Assembly: GCA_030849805.1 (NCBI GenBank)
Contig: JASANZ010002039.1
Span: 1 to 37,934, forward strand
DNA length: 37,934 nt
Reading direction: 5' to 3'
Source: Sergeia podlipaevii
Lineage: Eukaryota > Euglenozoa > Kinetoplastea > Trypanosomatida > Trypanosomatidae
In this document: positions 12,557 to 21,233 of the stretch, piece by piece
Layout: every line of letters starts with the position of its first letter
Position numbering within the stretch: the first letter of the stretch is position 1
Translations under genes and position numbers: made by a program
The notes under the pieces: model-generated
Databases searched by the model: none
The model's input: only the letters and a program-made list of their open reading frames with translations
Told to the model about the DNA's origin: nothing

Positions 12557-13654
12557 TTAGCGGAACACACCACGAGGCATCTTTGGCCCATTCTGCGGGA
12601 AGGGTGTGATGTCCTCTAGATACCTCACGGTGAACTCTGCACTACGGTCCTGCACCGCACGCACCGCACCTTGCCGGCCATTGTAAAATCCCATCACTCT
12701 CACCACAAGTTCAATCTTCTCACCCTTACCTAGCGGCCGCCCAGCACTCGCGCGTGCTTCACGAATCTTGGGAAGCAAGTCGTTCAAGTACATGCTGGTT
12801 ACCTGATGACCGTTGTCAGTGCTACCATCCCCGCGGAAGCCACGATCGCCACCCTTGAGACCGCGATTTCCCGCCGTGTAGGTGTTAAGAATCCGCTTGC
12901 CGTCATAATCGTATGCTACGGCGTAGGTGTTTCGACGGCGCGAGACGAGATAGAGAAAGATCATGTTGCGGTTGTACTTGGGCATCTCGCCCCATAGATC
13001 CAGCTGTGCATAATTGGTAATCTCATCCATCTCACTCACGTGTTCTTGACCTTCATTCACGACATCCCCATCACTTTTGCCTCCGCCTGTACTCTTCAGC
13101 AGCGAGTAGCCGTAGCGACTGTGAAAGTAATCAGTCCCGAGGACCCGCTCCGGCAGCCCAGCCTCCCCCGCGATCTTGGAGGAGCACTCGCCCTCTTCCC
13201 TCTCCGCGGCGCCGCTGCCACCGCCTTGCATGCGCCGACGTTCCTCTTCATACCACTGACGCTCATTAAACCCACGCTGGGAGCAGAACGCATCCGTCTC
13301 CACCAACTGCTTCATTTCGCGACGGATCGCCTCTTCCCCAGTCGCATTCATCATCGATTCTGCGTCCATCTGCGGCAAGAGCGGCTGCACATCGTCATGT
13401 TGGAACTCATCACTGTGGCTGCTACGATATGCGCCTGCCGCACCCGAGGCTGCAAAGCCAGCGGTGCCGCCGCCGTTGTTGTTGCGGGCCTCCAGCTCCT
13501 CAGTGGCTGAACGAACCAAGAACTCAGAGAAGTACTGCTGGCCGCCCTGCTGTGGCTTCAGCAAAGAAGGAACGCGACGATACTTGTCAGGGAACATGCC
13601 AGCGCGCGGACGCGGCTTACCACGTCTCAGCAGGGTCAGAGAGACACGGAGCAT
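12557..13654 (-). CDS. Mitochondrial small-subunit ribosomal protein uS11m
   Basis: A 365-residue protein from the ATG at 13654 to TAA at 12557. The last 130 residues or so (from about 232) match the bacterial S11 fold in order: NTYAVAYDYDGKRIL, the glycine-rich TAGNRGLKGG, the VRVMGFYNGRQGAVRAV strand-helix equivalent to VxVKGxGxGRxxAIRAL, and LEDITPFPQNG, equivalent to the signature DVTPxPHNG. The N-terminus (MLRVSLTLLRRGKPRPR) is basic, hydroxylated and free of acidic residues, as in a mitochondrial import signal. About 200 residues precede the S11 core. Such extensions are usual for trypanosomatid mitoribosomal proteins. The C-terminus ends KMPRGVFR in place of the usual Lys/Arg-rich tail. 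It probably sits at the platform of the mitochondrial small subunit near the 9S rRNA. Confidence 0.8.
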   Translation of the reverse strand: MLRVSLTLLRRGKPRPRAGMFPDKYRRVPSLLKPQQGGQQYFSEFLVRSATEELEARNNNGGGTAGFAASGAAGAYRSSHSDEFQHDDVQPLLPQMDAESMMNATGEEAIRREMKQLVETDAFCSQRGFNERQWYEEERRRMQGGGSGAAEREEGECSSKIAGEAGLPERVLGTDYFHSRYGYSLLKSTGGGKSDGDVVNEGQEHVSEMDEITNYAQLDLWGEMPKYNRNMIFLYLVSRRRNTYAVAYDYDGKRILNTYTAGNRGLKGGDRGFRGDGSTDNGHQVTSMYLNDLLPKIREARASAGRPLGKGEKIELVVRVMGFYNGRQGAVRAVQDRSAEFTVRYLEDITPFPQNGPKMPRGVFR

Positions 13655-14132
13655 AGTTTTTTGTTGTTAATTTAATGATTATTAGCGAGACTAAATACTA
13701 ACGAAAGCGCCCCCCTCTGAAAAGGGTGGCTGTGCGCGTGTGCGTGTGTGTGTGTGTGTGTGTGTATATATGTTGAGTTCCACACTATATTCTAGCGGAA
13801 ACGAAAGAAACGTAGATATATATGTGTAATAAGCACCCACCCTATCTTCCTCAGTAAAACTTGTTTCCATCAGTGGACAGGAAATTAAAAAAAAAGAAAA
13901 AAAAATGAGAAAATGTGGCGGGGAATCTGGTTTTCTCCACTAGCAATAATCAAACAATAACAATAGCTACGTGTGTGTGTATATATATTCCTTGTATTTG
14001 TAGAGAATGTTATTGTGTGGATGCACACAAGAGCCTGTTAGCACTGCCTGCAAAATCTTAAAAGATAATAATAATTTTTAAAAATCCAAAAACAAACAAA
14101 CAAACAGACAAACTAAAATAGTAAAGGATGCT
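13655..14132. other. Spacer between uS11m and MCM8
   Basis: A 480-base AT-rich spacer with a TG run near 13740-13764, a purine block near 13880-13905 (a pyrimidine tract on the coding strand), and AAAC repeats near 14090-14110. No gene was seen. Confidence 0.6.
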
Positions 14133-17102
14133 TTACACCCCCCTCAACACGTAGGCGTCTCCGCGCTGCAGCAGGACTCCAAACTCATTCAACTGCTGCA
14201 GCATCGCAGCGGGATTCTTACACCCGACCTCTTCGCAAATAGTTAATATCGTGTTGTAGTTCAATCGATTGGTGCCGCCACTACGCACAACTTCTGCCTT
14301 GAGCAGGTCAATCACCATATCCCGCTGGTTCTTCTTGCGTGGACGTCCATTGGAGCCTATCACAGTGGAGGAAAGCAACGCATCGGTCGTTGTACCGTTG
14401 TGGCCACCACCGACAAGATCACCACATGAACTCATGCAGTCTTGCAAGAGCTGTACGGCATAGGCGGCGTCTTCGCGAGTCACCTCGTGTCGGAGTTCGA
14501 CCTTTGCGCGTGCCTCGGAGACACGGATGAGTGCCTGCAGGTACCGAGGCGTGACAGGCACTTCGGTAGTCGTTCCCGCCCGCGGACCTTCCCCAAACGA
14601 TGTAGACGAATGTGTAGAAGAAAAAGAAGAGGAACCAACAACCACACCACCGCCGCTGCCGCTACCACCACCACCACTACTGTTATTATTCTTTTGTTGT
14701 CTCATACGCTCAGCGAGATAGTGTTCCTTCAACAGTAACGCAGCTTCTTCACAGAGCGACGGTTGACACTGTGATCGACAGAACTGAATAAATCGACGAA
14801 CTAGCGGCGTAGGGAGCACTCCGGCCGCAGCACCAGCAGCCTGGTTCCCTCCTTGGCGACGACCCGCACGCCCTTCTTCCCCTTCACCGTCCGCAGCGGC
14901 AGCGCTGATAGCGTGCCCACCGTTCCGGTTGCGGTGTAGCTGTAGCACGTGATTCGTTAACTGGCCAGTTCGTGCGGTGTGTGGATCGCGCAGGCACACC
15001 ACAATGTCAAAGCGGCTGAGCAGCGCCGGAGATAAGTTAAGATTGGCAGAAACAGGTTTACTCATGTCGAATTTCCCGCCCACTGGGTTACCAGCTGCGA
15101 GCACGGAGGTGTGCACCGGCATCGAGAAGACCATGCCAGCCTTAGCAATACTCACCGTCTCTTGCTCCATCACCTCTAGCAGTGCTTTATGTTCCGCTGC
15201 ACCCTTGTCAATCTCATCGATGCAGGTGATGCCACCATCGCCGTGTACCACCGCGCCGGCTTCAAAGGTGGCTTCTCCGCTCACCGGGTCGCGCGACAGC
15301 GTCATCGTCAAGCCACATGTGGAGGACGTGTGCGCACACACGAAGGAGCTTCGCGGCGCCACCGCACACGCCGCCCTTAGCAGCTGCGACTTGCCAAGGC
15401 CCGGATCGCCGACGAGTAATAAGTGAATACTGCTGCGTGCACCGAGCTTCTGAGTGGAGCCGCCCACGACTGAAAGCAGAAGCGCCTCCTTCACCTTCTC
15501 TAACCCGAATAAAGATGGTGCGACAGACGCGGCAAGACGCGCAAACCACTGCGGGTGCCTCGCCATTTCATAAAAGTGGCCGCTTTCCGCAGGGGACCAG
15601 TCATCCCCGCTCTGCCCAGCATTGGCCAGCAACAACGCTGTTTCAGACGGACCGCCACCCACATCAGTGCTTTCCCGACCTTCATCTTTATTGTTACTAC
15701 TAGGATGATGGTTGCTGCTGCTCACGTCGCCGTGTAGTGGATGGTCCCCACCACGGAGTGGTGCACTGAGGCGATCAAACACAACCGCCACTGCAGAATG
15801 CATGCGGGGCAGCTGCTGACGAGTGCCCAAGATGGAACGCGCGTAGAGACAGATCTGCTGAGCGCAGCCAGCCTTCCGCTCCCCGCGCCGTGTCCCCAGC
15901 ACACCACACACCGACACTGCATCCCCGACGGTCGCTCGCTCTAGCAGCGGGGCACGGAGCTCCACCTCAACAACTTTATTGCCGCCCGTCCCCATTGCAC
16001 CCGCACCCGCCTCGCCGTGAGCCGCCGATGCCGCTGATGGCGGCGATGATGACGACGAGGCGTCGAAGATGTCGCTCTGCTCCTGCAGTTTCAGCAGCTG
16101 TACCTCCTCACAGACGGCGGTCTCCAGCAGTGGGACCCACTTATACCCACGGCACCGTACCACACACGAGGTCGGGTATACCAACACGCCGTCCTCAGCT
16201 GCGCACTCCCGAGCGGCTCCGCAGAGGCCGCAGCGGTACGTCAGCCGCACACAGGCAAGGCGAGACGGGCTCAAGCGCACAATGGTGCCGGAGACAGAAA
16301 CCAACCGACCCAGCTGCGCCGCACCGAGGGAATCAAATGAAGTAGGACTACTCACACTCCCTAGTACAGAGCAGTAAAGTCTCCCTGCTAACACTGAGGC
16401 AACGCGGCAGGAAGAAAGATTCCCACCGCACTTGCTGTTGGTGTTGCTGCTATGGTTGTGGTTGCTTGGTGCCCCGCCACCAGTGCTTGTTTCGCGACGC
16501 AAGCACAGCACCGCCATGAGGAACTCAAGCAAGGGGAGCACAATGTGGGGCTGTTCTTGAAGAGCAGCTCGCATTTCCTGTGTGACCGCGTGCCGCCCAT
16601 GCACTTCATCGCCAACGGTGGTGGCGCTTGTTGTTGTTGCTGTAGTGGTGGCAGCTGTGGAGTCTGCACCACCGCGGAGATCGATATAAAACACATACGT
16701 CAGTGGGACTTCTTCTGGACCAATGTCTTGAATATTACTCATCAGAGCAGCAGCAGCAGCAGCAGCAGCGCCACCTCTTCTTCTCCTCCCCGTAACACCA
16801 CCGACTGTCATGCTGCCGGGACCAGCGAGTGTACCGCCACTAGGGCTCACCAGCGCATAGACCGACAGTTGACTGAGCAACGGATAGAATAATTGCCAGA
16901 TGTCGTTTACGATGGGATCGGCGTGCTCGACAGAGCCAACGAGGGAGCTGCAGTACAGCCGCCACAGCAACTCCATCTGTTGTTGCTCAGATAACGAGAC
17001 CGTAAGCGAGGAGGTAGTCGCGGCTCCGCTACTATTCTGAGGGATGGATGTACCCTCGCTTTTGTTGTTGCTGTTGTTGCCCCCATCAGGAAATCTTGAC
17101 AT
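14133..17102 (-). CDS. MCM8: MCM8-type minichromosome maintenance helicase
   Basis: A 989-residue protein. The start is the ATG at 17102. A longer in-frame reading upstream crosses a pyrimidine tract and a likely splice acceptor (17185), so it would not be in the mRNA. N-terminal MCM domain: a four-Cys zinc site (C291, C294, C313, C317) and an OB-type segment. AAA core: Walker A GDPGLGKS (565-572), Walker B CIDE (627-630) in the MCM IDEIDK motif, sensor AAGNPVGG, and Arg finger LLSRFD (R697). The wording GLTMTLSRDP, AGAVVHGDGG and SIAKAGMVFSMP, plus ANPVGG-like and VSANL segments, fit MCM8 rather than MCM2-7 or MCM9. A winged-helix domain ends the protein. Several Ser/Gly/Asn/Ala-rich inserts (for example 100-120, 205-230, 450-490 and after 720) make it longer than human MCM8 (about 840). 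MCM8 acts with MCM9 in homologous recombination and fork repair elsewhere. Whether it does so here is inference. Confidence 0.9.
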   Translation of the reverse strand: MSRFPDGGNNSNNKSEGTSIPQNSSGAATTSSLTVSLSEQQQMELLWRLYCSSLVGSVEHADPIVNDIWQLFYPLLSQLSVYALVSPSGGTLAGPGSMTVGGVTGRRRRGGAAAAAAAALMSNIQDIGPEEVPLTYVFYIDLRGGADSTAATTTATTTSATTVGDEVHGRHAVTQEMRAALQEQPHIVLPLLEFLMAVLCLRRETSTGGGAPSNHNHSSNTNSKCGGNLSSCRVASVLAGRLYCSVLGSVSSPTSFDSLGAAQLGRLVSVSGTIVRLSPSRLACVRLTYRCGLCGAARECAAEDGVLVYPTSCVVRCRGYKWVPLLETAVCEEVQLLKLQEQSDIFDASSSSSPPSAASAAHGEAGAGAMGTGGNKVVEVELRAPLLERATVGDAVSVCGVLGTRRGERKAGCAQQICLYARSILGTRQQLPRMHSAVAVVFDRLSAPLRGGDHPLHGDVSSSNHHPSSNNKDEGRESTDVGGGPSETALLLANAGQSGDDWSPAESGHFYEMARHPQWFARLAASVAPSLFGLEKVKEALLLSVVGGSTQKLGARSSIHLLLVGDPGLGKSQLLRAACAVAPRSSFVCAHTSSTCGLTMTLSRDPVSGEATFEAGAVVHGDGGITCIDEIDKGAAEHKALLEVMEQETVSIAKAGMVFSMPVHTSVLAAGNPVGGKFDMSKPVSANLNLSPALLSRFDIVVCLRDPHTARTGQLTNHVLQLHRNRNGGHAISAAAADGEGEEGRAGRRQGGNQAAGAAAGVLPTPLVRRFIQFCRSQCQPSLCEEAALLLKEHYLAERMRQQKNNNSSGGGGSGSGGGVVVGSSSFSSTHSSTSFGEGPRAGTTTEVPVTPRYLQALIRVSEARAKVELRHEVTREDAAYAVQLLQDCMSSCGDLVGGGHNGTTTDALLSSTVIGSNGRPRKKNQRDMVIDLLKAEVVRSGGTNRLNYNTILTICEEVGCKNPAAMLQQLNEFGVLLQRGDAYVLRGV

Positions 17103-17712
17103 TCCCCCTCTTTTGACGTACAGGTGAATACTTCTATATATTCTTGAAAGACAGAGAGGGGGGGGGGTGAGGGATATGGCCCACCTTGAAAAAAAACAAA
17201 GAGAAGCAACCAGACAAGAAAGAAAAAATATTATAATTATAATTTCGTCCACACCACTATAAGCCGCTGAAAAAAAAAAGCATCAAAAAGGAAAAAAAAA
17301 TGAAGGAAAAAGAGTGGGTGAGCGTACGTAAGCGTACTTTTTTTTTTAAATGTGAAAACATGCAAAACAAAAGCAACAAAAGGACCTCCATGTAAGACCA
17401 CTTCTTTAAATTATCATAATGATAAACAGTTAGCTATTTTTGATAATATGCATTAACATACGATATAATATTATATAAGTAGGCCAACCACAACCACAAC
17501 CACAACCACCACTACAAAAAAATTTCACCTGCGTTTATTTGGGAAAAAAAAAGGAATAATAGCAACGCAATTATAAAAGAAAAAAAAAATAGCAAGAGCA
17601 AAGACATGCATGCGTATGCAATCGAAAATTAAATGAGAAGAAAAAAATAAGGTGGAGACAGAGTGACCTTCCCCTCCCTCCTTCCTCCCGCCTCCTCCTG
17701 TGAATTAGGGAT
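17103..17712. other. Spacer between MCM8 and monothiol glutaredoxin
   Basis: A 610-base spacer. It holds the MCM8 leader (CT/GA-rich), a complex AT-rich block around 17400-17480, ACCACA repeats around 17487-17515, and A-runs. No gene was seen. Confidence 0.6.
17185..17186 (-). promoter_or_regulatory. Candidate spliced-leader acceptor AG for MCM8
   Basis: A pyrimidine-rich tract on the minus strand (about 17226 down to 17187) ends in TTTCAAG here, roughly 83 bases before the ATG at 17102. This decides the start, because any ATG further upstream would lie outside the mature mRNA. Confidence 0.55.
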
Positions 17713-18207
17713 TTATAGCAGCTTCTTGTCCTTGAGCATTTTCGTGAGGGAGCCGTCAAGCATCATCGTTTTGCAGACGTCAAAGCCACCGATAAGTTCT
17801 CCATCCACGTACACCTGTGGGTAGGTAGGCCATTCGCTATACACTTTGAGCCCTTCGCACACCTCATCGTCCTCCAAGATGTTAAAAAAACTGTACTTCG
17901 CCCCAATCTGATCCATAAGCTCCACAATCTGCATTGTAAAGCGGCAGCGAGGTTGCTCTGGGGTACCCGTGAGAAACATCACAAAGCGGTCGTGATTGAT
18001 GATATGCTTAATGTCCTTCGCGAGGTCCTCGGAGATGTCCGCTGGAGCCGCTCTTAACGAAGTCGTATGAAAGTAACGAAGAGGGAATACCTGCACACTA
18101 CCCGGCGTCATCGCCGTCGTGATGGTGCTGTGACTAATACAAGAGAGAGGCCCGCGAGTGGCAGCCACTAGCAACACTGTTGAACTACAAGAGACTCGGC
18201 GGAACAT
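17713..18207 (-). CDS. Mitochondrial monothiol glutaredoxin (1-C-Grx type)
   Basis: A 164-residue protein from the ATG at 18207 to TAA at 17713. Residues 1-60 are Ser/Thr/Arg-rich with few acids, as in a mitochondrial presequence (MFRRVSCSSTVLLVAATRG). Residues 65-160 form a monothiol glutaredoxin domain: FLTGTPEQPRCRFT (78-91) carries the single active Cys88, WPTYPQVYVDGE (126-137) contains the cis-Pro loop, and IGGFDV (139-144) is the glutathione-binding turn. The active site reads CRFT instead of the common CGFS, and the Lys normally found in the FMKG motif is Thr80. Trypanosomes have several 1-C-Grx proteins with variant active sites, including mitochondrial ones. The CGFS class transfers or stores Fe-S clusters in mitochondria. 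It shares no operon-like logic with MCM8 or its other neighbour. Confidence 0.88.
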   Translation of the reverse strand: MFRRVSCSSTVLLVAATRGPLSCISHSTITTAMTPGSVQVFPLRYFHTTSLRAAPADISEDLAKDIKHIINHDRFVMFLTGTPEQPRCRFTMQIVELMDQIGAKYSFFNILEDDEVCEGLKVYSEWPTYPQVYVDGELIGGFDVCKTMMLDGSLTKMLKDKKLL

Positions 18208-18291
18208 GATCAATAATAATAATAATGATAATAATGATAATAATATTGAGTTTGTTTGTGTGTAAAAGTTTGGTATTCCTTTTTTCTTTCC

Positions 18292-18293
18292 CT
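18292..18293 (-). promoter_or_regulatory. Candidate spliced-leader acceptor AG
   Basis: On the minus strand a T-rich tract (about 18320 down to 18297) leads to GAAAAG at this position, about 85 bases before the glutaredoxin ATG. Other AGs follow closely, so the exact site is uncertain. Confidence 0.35.
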
Positions 18294-18680
18294 TTTCAAA
18301 AAACAAAAAAGAAAAAAAAAATTGATTATTATTAAAAAAATGAAGTAAAGAGAGGTGCAAAAAAAAGAAAAAAAGGACAGAAATAGATATACACCATATA
18401 GTTCACAACACACACACACACACAGAGTATTTCCTTTTTTTTCCTTTTTTTTTCCTCTCCCGCATTCTTTAATCTGGTACAATGCATTAAAGAGCAATTT
18501 ATCAAACAGCTTTTTTTTTGGTTGTTGTTGTTGTCTTCTCGCAATTCAGTCCACACATCGCGAGAAGACATTTTTTTTTTCTCTTTCTTCTTTATAAAGC
18601 ACTAAAAAATTTACAATTATTGATCTCAGCAGAACTTCCTCTCTCTCTCACTCTGTTTAAAATTGTGTGAGTGTGTGTGC

Positions 18681-18693
18681 GGGGGGGGGGGGG
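18681..18693. repeat. Poly-G homopolymer
   Basis: Thirteen consecutive G on the plus strand, 10 bases from the stop codon of the gene at 18703-20454. It is C13 in the transcript. The length is prone to sequencing error. Confidence 0.8.
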
Positions 18694-18702
18694 TTTAGGC
18701 AA

Positions 18703-20454
18703 CTACACATTCTGTGTGCATTGGGGGCTAACAAAGTAATAAAGGACACCCTCCCAGTACGAGAGCGCCTTCACAGCAACAAGGTTAGTGCCGGTGGCTG
18801 CGCCAGCGCCGATGTTTCTGCTTCTTAGAGGCACTCCCCCAAGTGCCTCGCGAGGTACTGCCAGTCTATGCAGCACAGCGGGGGCATCAGGCTCTGCGTG
18901 ATAACGAACCGACACCAGCGAGTGGGGTTCATCGCTGTTATAAATCGTCAGACTTCCAGAACCGAGAGAGCACACATGTACCCTCTTCGTCGCCGCCGCA
19001 GCTCCCGCAGAACCCCACTGCACTGTTGGCAAGTGTATCGCACCTCCGCCGGTGGATGTCTGTACACTCCCAACCTCTTCCTCCTCAGGTTTCTCTTCTT
19101 TCATTATCCCTTCCGCCTTTGCAGACTCCACCGGCCGCACTGACCCCAGCGCCCCATCAGAGAAGCGAGAGGAGGAAGAAGAAGAGCAGGAGGAGCACCG
19201 CTCCCACCACACAGGCACATCACCCCTGCGGTCATCAAAGCAGCCAATATAAAGGTCGTTACGCTCACCTTCACCGTCCTCCACAGTAGCGGACACGGCG
19301 TACTGATGGCCACCGCCGGTCTCCATGCGTGAGACGGAAAGCACATGCCATAGTGCGTATACGCTGCCGCTGCCGCTGCTGATAGGCCGCTGCTGCCTTG
19401 ATAGAGCAGAAGATGAGTTTGGTAATGTGAAGGTTGCCACTGCTGCTGCTGTAGAGGTAAGATGCAGCGATATCCATTGCGGATAGGCAGCGGCAAACAC
19501 AGACGTCATCGTCGTCATCGCCGTTCCTACTGGCGATGGTTCACTTAATGCACTGCTCGTGGCAAGGTTGTGGCGCAAATCAAAAAGCTGTGGACGCAGC
19601 TTGAACGCACGTCTATACTTTCTTTCCTTGTCGTTTCTTGAGTATGGAAACAAGGAAGAAGAATGAGAATAGAGAGAGAGATCTGCTCCGGTGAGGGATA
19701 GCGATGGCGGCGGACGCACAGAGAGCGGCACCGACCACGCAAGCTCCTGCTCTAGCGAGGCAACCCACACCACTGGACCATCGCTTCCACCTGTAGCCCC
19801 ACCGCTGCTGCTGCTGCTGCCTTTGCTATCGCCCACGCTTACTGCATCAAACTCACGCTGTGCGAGGAGGTACGATCCATCCGTGGAACTTGGTAACAAG
19901 GCCACAACGCGATTGGTGCTGGTGCCTGCAGCTTGGGTGAGGGTGTCCCAGCTGTTCCCAAGAAAAATGTTAGAGCACGTCGTTGAACTGCCACCACCAT
20001 CGAGACGCGTAGGCTTGGCCCCACCTTTTCCTTTCACGATTGTTAACATGCTCGCCGAATCCCCCACAGCAAATGCAAAGCTTGACGATAAAGAGGGTGA
20101 GTGCGTGGTGGTGATGGCGGCGCTAGCCGGTGTAAGTGCGCACGCACTCGTGATGTGTCTGTGAGGCTGTGGGAGGACAACCTCGGGTACCAGCAAAGGC
20201 AGACAATCATGGTTGCTCCTGCCGCCGTCGCCCTCTACTTGGGAAGCATGGCTCACCCTAGAGGTAGAATGGCTGAGAGGAGGCAGGAGACGGAAAAGTC
20301 CGACGTGATGAGAAGCTCGCACTAGTATTTGCTGGTAAGCACCAGCACTACCATCTCCCCCGGAAGTACATGGCGAGACTGCGACCTCCTCCACATCTGG
20401 CCAGTCTATGCACACGATGCGAGAGGGAATGTCTGTGATGTTGGCGTAGCTCAT
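18703..20454 (-). CDS. Protein of unknown function, possible beta-propeller
   Basis: A 583-residue protein from the ATG at 20454 to TAG at 18703. I do not recognise a family. The N-terminus (ITDIPSRIVCIDWPDVEEVAVSP, then ILVRASHHVGLFRLL) has the alternating hydrophobic pattern of beta strands. Similar strand-like segments recur (VVWVASLEQELAWSVPL, LYIGCFDDRRGDVPVWWE, HVCSLGSGSLTIYNSDE, VKALSYWEGVLYYFVSP), separated by Ser/Gly-rich loops. This would suit a divergent WD40-like propeller, but no clear GH or WD signature is present. There is no signal peptide or membrane segment. Sustained length, higher GC than the flanks and a strong upstream splice signal support it as a real gene. Confidence 0.75.
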   Translation of the reverse strand: MSYANITDIPSRIVCIDWPDVEEVAVSPCTSGGDGSAGAYQQILVRASHHVGLFRLLPPLSHSTSRVSHASQVEGDGGRSNHDCLPLLVPEVVLPQPHRHITSACALTPASAAITTTHSPSLSSSFAFAVGDSASMLTIVKGKGGAKPTRLDGGGSSTTCSNIFLGNSWDTLTQAAGTSTNRVVALLPSSTDGSYLLAQREFDAVSVGDSKGSSSSSGGATGGSDGPVVWVASLEQELAWSVPLSVRPPPSLSLTGADLSLYSHSSSLFPYSRNDKERKYRRAFKLRPQLFDLRHNLATSSALSEPSPVGTAMTTMTSVFAAAYPQWISLHLTSTAAAVATFTLPNSSSALSRQQRPISSGSGSVYALWHVLSVSRMETGGGHQYAVSATVEDGEGERNDLYIGCFDDRRGDVPVWWERCSSCSSSSSSRFSDGALGSVRPVESAKAEGIMKEEKPEEEEVGSVQTSTGGGAIHLPTVQWGSAGAAAATKRVHVCSLGSGSLTIYNSDEPHSLVSVRYHAEPDAPAVLHRLAVPREALGGVPLRSRNIGAGAATGTNLVAVKALSYWEGVLYYFVSPQCTQNV

Positions 20455-20559
20455 GCTGTCAGCAACAGGAGAAAAACAAAATCAAATACTGATTGGATAT
20501 GTTGGTGGTGCGCGCTGCGTAGATGTGGTACATATAATGATAAGATATGGTATTAAGTG

Positions 20560-20561
20560 CT
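20560..20561 (-). promoter_or_regulatory. Candidate spliced-leader acceptor AG
   Basis: One of the strongest pyrimidine tracts in the window (about 20612 down to 20562, almost pure C/T on the minus strand) ends in CATAG here, about 106 bases before the ATG at 20454. Confidence 0.6.
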
Positions 20562-20579
20562 ATGGAGAAAGAAGAGAAA

Positions 20580-20605
20580 GGGGAGGGAGGGAGAGAGGGA
20601 GGGGG
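20580..20605 (+). other. Potential G-quadruplex motif
   Basis: Five runs of three or more G with loops of 1, 1, 5 and 1 bases on the plus (template) strand. This is the complement of the pyrimidine tract that should direct trans-splicing of the gene at 18703-20454. Confidence 0.5.
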
Positions 20606-21233
20606 ATAGATAGAAAATTAGCAACAAGTAAAGTACAACATTTTTATGTTCACAAAAAGATAAAGTGCTATATATATATGGTTTATACATACCGCTAAAG
20701 AATCAGTAGGGGGGGGAGGGGGATTGTTGGAGGGATAGCGAAACAAACAAACAATGAAGATACACGACGAATTTTTAGTTGACAATTTTTTATTTTTTAT
20801 TTTGCGCACTACGAGATAATTTTTCCGAGGCAAGAGGCAGTTGCCTGCAAAAGTGGTCTTATTGAAGATGTTTTCAGACACCTGCCCCTCACCGCCCTCT
20901 AATAGTCATAATCACAAGTGCACATACACACATACACACACACACACAGAACGCAGTAAATGCAGCCCACAAATAGGGGAACAAGATACATCTTTTGTAA
21001 GAATGGAAAGGACTAGAGAAAAAAAAAAAATAATAATAATAGATGAGCCGCATTTGACTGTCAACTATCCCACATCTCTCTCCCTCTCTCTTTCTCATTC
21101 TCCCGAATACTTTCCAGCTTTTCTTTTTTTTTTCATCTATTCAGTTTATCCTTTCCTTTCCTTTCCTTTCCTCCTGCATGTTTTCTCTATTGTTCTCTTC
21201 TTCATTGTCTCTGCTTGCGTTTCGCGTGTTGTC

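Larger units (their letters stand above)
18208..18702. other. Spacer between glutaredoxin and unknown gene
   Basis: A 495-base spacer with AAT repeats next to the glutaredoxin start (about 18213-18243), a CA run (about 18408-18423), T-runs, and a 13-base G homopolymer at 18681-18693 just beyond the stop of the next gene. No gene was seen. Confidence 0.6.
20455..21233. other. Spacer between unknown gene and phosphate carrier
   Basis: A 780-base spacer containing the leader of the gene at 18703-20454 and a strong purine block (20562-20612). It also holds G-runs at 20709-20733, a CA run near 20928-20948, and pyrimidine-rich 3' sequence of the carrier gene (about 21070-21233). No gene was seen. 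Confidence 0.6.

Noticed and set aside
17103..17252. 50-residue N-terminal extension of MCM8
   Set aside because: It is encoded by the pyrimidine tract and acceptor region, is rich in Ile and Phe, and would be removed by trans-splicing at 17185.
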